Shown: piece by piece, positions 58,968-64,000 of the stretch
Layout of the letters: the number at the start of each line of letters is the position of its first letter
Position numbering within the stretch: the first letter of the stretch is position 1
DNA from: Siphonodentalium dalli
Taxonomy: Eukaryota > Mollusca > Scaphopoda > Gadilida > Siphonodentaliidae
NCBI GenBank assembly: GCA_032622095.1
Contig: CP136064.1
Location: 213,354,205 to 213,418,204, forward strand
DNA length: 64,000 nucleotides
Direction of reading: 5' to 3'
Notes under the pieces: generated by a model
Databases searched by the model: none
Told to the model about the DNA's origin: nothing
What the model saw: only the letters and a program-made list of their open reading frames with translations
Made by a program: the position numbers and the translations under genes

Positions 58968-58984
58968 TATTCAACCCAAAATAT

Positions 58985-59195
58985 TTCTTGACTAAATACT
59001 CTGACTCAGGAACAACTGTCTCTTGAACTTATTATCTGAACATTTCCTAACAATTGATAAGAATCCTTCAGCACTTTACATTATCTGTTCAACTGTCTGT
59101 CATCTGCTTATATTCCAAAAGAATAATAGACCATTCAAGTGATTACTTACATTACTGATGGGAGAATCCATATTTTTTTAAAGAGAGGGTTAATA
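58985..59195. mobile_element. Possible family G relic (G3), duplicated at 59941-60150
   Basis: ACTAAATACTCTGACTCAGG, TGAACTTATTATCTGAACAT and CAAAAGAATAATAGACCATT match the interior of G1/G2. The right side is GGGAGAATCCAT ... GAGAGGG-TTAA. Confidence 0.5.
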
Positions 59196-59344
59196 TTCTT
59201 GACTTTCACATCTTCATGTGAAAACAATTTGAATAGTCAGCTGAATAGTAAGAAGGAATTCATTGAGAGAATAGTCTGTAAGCCATGAAACACTGTACTT
59301 ATTGGAAGCCAGTCTCATTGAAATACAGACTATTGAACTACATA

Positions 59345-59449
59345 CAGTAATGCCCTAAATAATCGACTACTTAACCACAGCAGAATTATGGGTAATTTTT
59401 CAGGATTTAGTGAGAGCTTTCCGATGAATGGCAACAAGCCATATTTCCG
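59345..59449. mobile_element. Family T MITE (T13), truncated copy in duplication unit 1
   Basis: Left arm and the start of the right arm to CCATATTTCCG, then directly TAGATATGTGC. Comparison with T14 shows the outer right arm is deleted. Confidence 0.9.
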
Positions 59450-59527
59450 TAGATATGTGCTTCCAGGATCTGAACTAAATGCAGGAAATCCCATAACTTA
59501 CAAGGAGCATAATTACAGCAGGGTCAG

Positions 59528-59665
59528 CCATGGATCATGCCATGAATCTCCACTCTGGCTTTGCCTGTAGAGACCATATTCCACCAGTACAAAACCTGGG
59601 AACTTTTTGACGTTGTGACTTGGAAGTGTATAACATAAAAAAAACAGTGGAGGTGATATATTTCT
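59528..59665 (+). repeat. E repeat copy in unit 1
   Basis: CATGGATCATGCCATGAATC ... AGTACAAAACCTGGGAAC; no F interior follows. Confidence 0.75.
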
Positions 59666-59677
59666 TTAGTTTTATAT

Positions 59678-59922
59678 TTAACCATTTCATGACAGGAGCT
59701 GTGCTGGTTCAGCATTAAAGATCATGTGCCAGTGCATTCTCTTATGTATGTGAGCCTCCCATAGGGAGCCTGGCATATAAAAGAGAATGCACTGGCTTAT
59801 TTGGTCAATTTATTCTCTTATATATGCAAGGTTCGCTATGGGAGACTCGCATATATAAGAGAACGCACTGGCACATGATATTTAATACTACACCAGCGCA
59901 GTTCGCATCATGAAAGGGTTAA
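59678..59922. mobile_element. Chimeric family C element with two like ends (C9)
   Basis: Left end TTAA-CCATTTCATGACAGGAGC; right end GTTCGCATCATGAAAGGG-TTAA. Both are the 'GGGAGCTGCGCTGG' terminus, in opposite orientation; the normal other terminus (GCTCCAGTCATGGAAGGG) is absent. Two hairpins lie between. Confidence 0.85.
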
Positions 59923-60300
59923 TATTCAACCCAAAATATTTCTTGACTAAATACTCTGACTCAGGAACAACTGTCTCTTGAACTTATTATCTGAACATTT
60001 CCTAACAATTGATAAGAACCCTTCAGCACTTTACATTATCTGTTCAACTGTCTGTCATCTGCTTATATTCCCAAAGAATAATAGACCATTCAAGTGATTA
60101 CTTTATATTACTGATGGGAGAATCCATATTTTTTTAAAGAGAGGGTTAATATTCTTGACTTTCACATCTTCATGTGATAACAATTTGAATAGTCAGCTGA
60201 ATAGTAAGAAGGAATTCATTGAGAGAATAGTCTGTAAGCCATGAAACACTGTACTTATTGGAAGCCAGTCTCATTGAAATACAGACTATTGAACTACATA

Positions 60301-60472
60301 CAGTAATGCCCTAAATAATCGACTACTTAACCACAGCAGAATTATGGGTAATTTTTCAGGATTTAGTGAGAGCTTTCCGATGAATGGCAACAAGCCATAT
60401 TTCCGACTAAATCCTGAAAAATTACCCATAACTCAGCTGTGGTTACGGAGTCGATTACTTAGGGCATTACTG
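60301..60472. mobile_element. Family T MITE (T14), unit-2 counterpart of T13
   Basis: TA-flanked, both outer arms present, inner left arm shortened (GATTTAGTGAGAGCTTTCC). Confidence 0.9.
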
Positions 60473-60550
60473 TAGATATGTGCTTCCAGGATCTGAACCA
60501 AATGCAGGAAATCCCATAACTTACAAGGAGCATAATTACAGCAGGGTCAG

Positions 60551-60690
60551 CCATGGATCATGCCATGAATCTCTACTCTGGCTTTGCCATATTGGACCAT
60601 ATTCCACCAGTACAAAACCTGCGAACTTTTTGACGTTGTGACAGGGAAGTGTATAACATAAAAAAAACAGTGGAGGTGATATATTTCTTT
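60551..60690 (+). repeat. E repeat copy in unit 2
   Basis: Same as 59528-59665 with a few substitutions. Confidence 0.75.
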
Positions 60691-60700
60691 AGTTTTATAT

Positions 60701-60944
60701 TTAACCATTTCATGATGGGAGCTGTGCTGGTGCAGCATTAAAGATCATGTGCCAGTGCATTCTCTTATATATGTGAGCCTCCCATAGGGAGCCTGGCATA
60801 TAAAAGAGAATGCACTGGCTTATTAGGTCAATTTATTCTCTTATATATGCGAGGCTCGCTATGGGAGACTCGCATATATAAGAGAATGCATTGGCACAGG
60901 GTTTTCGCAAACTTTCAGGAAGCTTGGGTCATGGAAGGGTTTAA
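60701..60944 (+). mobile_element. Family C MITE (C10), intact
   Basis: TTAA-CCATTTCATGATGGGAGC to GCTTGGGTCATGGAAGGGT-TTAA, two hairpins. It is the unmodified counterpart of C9. Confidence 0.85.
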
Positions 60945-61396
60945 TAATATTACCTATATAATATGTTTTAGAACAATATTAAGTGATTTGTCACTGCATG
61001 AGTTAAATTTCGGATAGCATTGTTGCCAACAATGTTTTCAGAAAATAACTATGTGGTAGATAACATATCATATAAGCCAGCATGGAAATTATTTTGTTTG
61101 AGCCGTTTCCATTATAAATCAAGACAGCCATAGCATAATAATCAATGTAAATTTGTAAATTGCTGCTAAGAATCAGCAAGAATGAGTGATTTGTCATCCT
61201 TCATTAACGATAAGAACTCCGAATCAGAAAATTGGTTGAATTCTGTTCCAGTCACGAACCATTTCCCAATTATATCTTCCTATTTTGTCCAATCATATTG
61301 ATTTTTTGATCTTTTAAATCAGGGACATGGCTCGGAGGGGTATTTCATCTTCAGAGTGTCTTCTTTTACCAGATTCCAATTGCACTAAAACACTAA
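60945..61396. other. No feature recognised
   Basis: No supported feature. Confidence 0.5.
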
Positions 61397-61810
61397 CAAG
61401 CCTTGAAATATTGCGTTTGACATTTGCAGAATAAGGTCCCCAGAGGGTGAATTTAGTCACGCTTTCCTGCACAGTGGACTAGCATCACCAAATTCACCCA
61501 CTGGGGATGTCATTGTGTTTAGGCCTCAACTGCTACAGTTGAGTTAGTGAAGTTCACCCATTACTCACCTCGATCATGCATTTTAACTTCTGAAAATTAG
61601 GGGATATACCTGAACAGAAGGGAAAAAGTAACTAAAACAAAGTTAATTTGAGATTATAGATACTTCCCAGAAAATGAGGCCTAAGCAGAATGAGGTCCTC
61701 CCCAGAGACTGAATTTAGTGATGCTAGCCAGATGTGCGGGGTAGCGTCACTAAATTTACCCTCTGGGGGACCTCATTCTGTAAACGTCAGACACACTATT
61801 TCAAGGCTTG
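61397..61810. mobile_element. Family D MITE (D13), full length
   Basis: CAAGCCTTGAAATATTGCG to CACACTATTTCAAGGCTTG, both palindromes, interior with GAACAGAAGGGAAAAAGTAA. No target duplication visible. Confidence 0.85.
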
Positions 61811-61959
61811 GAAGGGGAACTGTACACTAAATCCGGTCATTTATGGGACCATCTCCTTTTATATACTCAACAGAATATATGCAACAAATGATTGAATTTG
61901 AGCCATGGATTAGTGCAAAATACACTTGTGTGCTCAATGAACGATGCAAACAACATGGT

Positions 61960-62010
61960 AATTATAATGAAAATGAATTTAGGACTAATAAATTCATTTT
62001 CATTATAATT
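61960..62010. repeat. Perfect 22-bp-stem hairpin
   Basis: The arm 61960-61981 (ATTATAATGAAAATGAATTT core) is exactly mirrored at 61989-62010; loop GGACTAA. Confidence 0.9.
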
Positions 62011-62102
62011 AACTAAAATAGTTGAGAAAACCCAAAAAAAACAAAAGAATAAATAAAAAGTAACAAAAAATTTAATTAAAGTACAATAATAACAAGATAA
62101 TA

Positions 62103-62500
62103 ACAAGAGCATCGCTAGGGTGTCGCAAAATACGCCCGTGGTAATTTTGACAACGGCTCATAACTCTGGTGAGAATTGTCGGGTGGAACCCAAATTGGAA
62201 CTTGATGTATTTTGGGCTAGTAAACTCACAAATTATGACTTACTAAAGTTATCATCCGGAAACTAAAATTGAGTGCAAATTCCAACAAAAAGGACCGTAA
62301 CTCTGGCACAAATTGGCGGGCAGAACACAAATTCAATCTTTACCTGCATTTTGTGCTAGTAAACCCACATACCAAATTTCATTCCATTTAGTTCAGACTT
62401 ACTATTGTTATTATTCAGAAACGAAAATAGCGAATGGACTGATGGTCAGACAGGCGGACGGATGGACTAATAGCATAATACGTCCTTTAAAAAATACGGT
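62103..62500 (+). repeat. Repeat family H, copy 3, with internal duplication
   Basis: ACAAGAGCATCGCTAGGGTG head; the GTAACTCTGGYRMRAATTG ... GTGCTAGTAAACCCAC part occurs twice (about 62158 and 62297). Tail CAGACAGGCGGACGGATGG and ATACGTCCTTTAAAAAATAC. Confidence 0.8.
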
Positions 62501-62762
62501 GAATAAAAAGCAGATAATTTTTTTTTTTTTTAAATACCAAAATAAATATGTTCTGATTTGCTAATTGTATCATATAAAAGTATTGTCAACTGATTGAGAC
62601 AGGACACGGTAAATAGTACCTAATCATCATTGTTTTGATAAGTAAGCATTGGCTACTTCTGGTAAATAGTTATCCAAACATATGGGATGAGCATTCAGCT
62701 ACTCAGTAACTATTAATGAGTGTAAAGGGTTTTAATGAGATTGTGTGATTTACTGAGAGGTA

Positions 62763-62866
62763 CAGTATTATGTCCTAAATAATCAACCCCTAAACCACAG
62801 CAGAATTATGGGAAATTTTCAGGATTTAGTCGGAAATATGGCTTGCTGCCATTCATCGGAAAGCTT
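62763..62866. mobile_element. Family T half element (T15)
   Basis: TA-CAGTATTATGTCCTAAATAA to ATTCATCGGAAAGCTT; right arm missing. Confidence 0.85.
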
Positions 62867-62895
62867 GAACTTGAACCCTGGCACTGACCAAGATG

Positions 62896-63057
62896 CAGTA
62901 ATGCCCTAATTAATCGACTCCATATAACCACAGCAGAATTATGGGTAACTCCGAGAGCTTTCCGATGAATGGCAACAAGCCATATTTCCGACTAAATCCT
63001 GAAAAGTTACCCATAATTCTGCTGTGGTTATGGAGTCGATTAATTAGGGCATTACTG
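62896..63057. mobile_element. Family T MITE (T16), left inner arm deleted
   Basis: CAGTAATGCCCTAATTAATC ... the left arm stops at GGGTAACT and jumps to CCGAGAGCTTTCC; complete right arm with GGTTATGGAGTCGATTAATT, mirrored in the left outer arm. Confidence 0.85.
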
Positions 63058-63059
63058 TA

Positions 63060-63919
63060 GGATACAGGCTGAGAGACTTGACCTGGCTTTTCATTTTTAA
63101 ATGTGTCTAAAAAAACTAAATAAATGAAATGTGCGGATATCTAGAACTAAAGTTATCATCAAGAAAGCAAAATAATCAGCAAACTCAGTTCAGGGAGCAG
63201 GTAAAAGCACATGTATGCAGACTGAGAGTCAATGTATATGTATATAAGGCTCAGATATCTATTGACCAGGTCAACTGGAATGCATTGAGGACAACTTGAC
63301 CATGTAGAACAAATAGCTAGATGCTCCCACTGGAATATCTCTAATAAAACATCCAATATGACAAGGATGACAATAATTACACGGGGGTTACCAAGGTCGA
63401 AGTACTCTCCCGAGCGTTGGCGAAGGACACACTATAAGCCTTTATAGATAATTTCTCTATATTCTGATGTTACCACATGTTACCAGTAATGGTAACACTT
63501 TATTGTCAATTTCCTTGAGTGGAGAGTTGCAATTGTTCCACTGCGGGAGAAGCATCAAAATTGTCGATGAACGGGAAGTGAATTATTGATGTATTGCACG
63601 TTATTAGCCGGAGTGACTTGAGTGTTGCAGTGCAGGCTGACAGGAAGTCCGTTCAGAAGATGTCGAGCATCAATAGTGATGAATAAATATGATAATTGCA
63701 TTTGTAATATGGGTAAACAAAGGTTACATGTGACACAACTACCAAGACATTCCATGGAGAGCTTGATGAAATATGCATCTAATAATCCTATACTATATCA
63801 AGTGCAGTGCAAAGTAAGACATAGGCCTTATTTTGTTTATTTTCATTAATATGCTATGAAAAACGTAAATTTTTAACATGTGATTAAGCTATATTAATTA
63901 GTAAACAAAGCAATTTTGT
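63060..63919. other. No feature recognised
   Basis: Short frames only; none recognised. Confidence 0.5.
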
Positions 63920-64000
63920 TTCAACCCTTCCATGTCGGGAGCTGCGCTGGTGTAGCATTAAAGATCCTGCGCCAGTTTATTCTCTTATATATTTGAGTCT
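63920..64000 (+). mobile_element. Family C MITE (C11), cut by window end
   Basis: CAACCCTTCCATGTCGGGAG ... GCGCTGGTGTAGCATTAAAG and the start of the first hairpin (TTCTCTTATATATTTGAG). Confidence 0.85.

Larger units (their letters stand above)
58811..60900. repeat. ~1.0-kb tandem duplication
   Basis: 58850-59815 and 59820-60840 are nearly identical. The offset is about 956 bp before T13 and about 1022 bp after it, because T13 has lost 66 bp relative to T14. The junction falls inside C9. Confidence 0.95.

Overview
The window reads as AT-rich, intron- or intergenic-type DNA of an animal, most likely a marine invertebrate. A mollusc or other lophotrochozoan is my guess, from frequent TACATGTA-type words and from repeats that start ACAAGAG and end in ACGGAC/ACAGAC runs; this is a low-confidence inference. 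I found no intact protein-coding gene, rRNA or functional tRNA. The longest open frames are by-products of minisatellites, because 27- and 36-bp units keep a frame open, or short chance frames. The only recognisable protein traces are the C-terminal tail of a LINE reverse transcriptase (3309-3464) and a doubtful BED-like zinc-finger trace inside a hAT element. || What fills the window is a dense, nested population of short non-autonomous DNA transposons, most of them near-perfect hairpins. T is a foldback MITE with TA target duplications and CAGTAATGCCC ends (17 copies or fragments). A, B, C and G are TTAA-flanked, CCCTTT-ended piggyBac-like MITEs; A, B and C have unrelated termini but carry the same internal hairpin (CCAATGCATTCTCTTATATA...), usually two copies in opposite orientation. 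D is a long-TIR, palindrome-rich family with 8-bp target duplications (hAT-like; about 13 copies). There is also one 1.2-kb hAT element with an exact 8-bp target duplication (15446-16669), a long-terminal-repeat-style inverted element (10461-11167), a 434-bp long-TIR element (41497-41930), tRNA-derived SINE sequence (about 24680-24816 and 43064-43114) and LINE 3' tails (3324-3848, 58455-58598). || Layout: 1-1400 tandem ~360-bp array; 1.5-5.4 kb nested D/T/A/B elements and a LINE tail; 6-14 kb scattered MITEs in otherwise featureless DNA; 14.8-16.7 kb A dimer and hAT element; 19-25 kb C, B, T and D elements, a 0.65-kb tandem duplication with two reciprocal MITE insertions, and a SINE; 25.2-26.5 kb short satellites; 27-36.5 kb TTAA element, diverged 0.7-kb repeats, D copies, a 27-bp minisatellite and a long inverted repeat; 36.5-42 kb mostly plain DNA with a CpG-bearing stretch near 39.5-41.2 kb; 42-51 kb tandem-repeat-bearing interspersed elements; 52.4-56.8 kb a 4.4-kb minisatellite; 57-64 kb more MITEs, including a 1-kb tandem duplication whose junction is a chimeric C element. 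|| No genes act together here. The biology on view is transposon amplification, nesting, recombination between palindromes and apparent homogenisation of hairpin arms.
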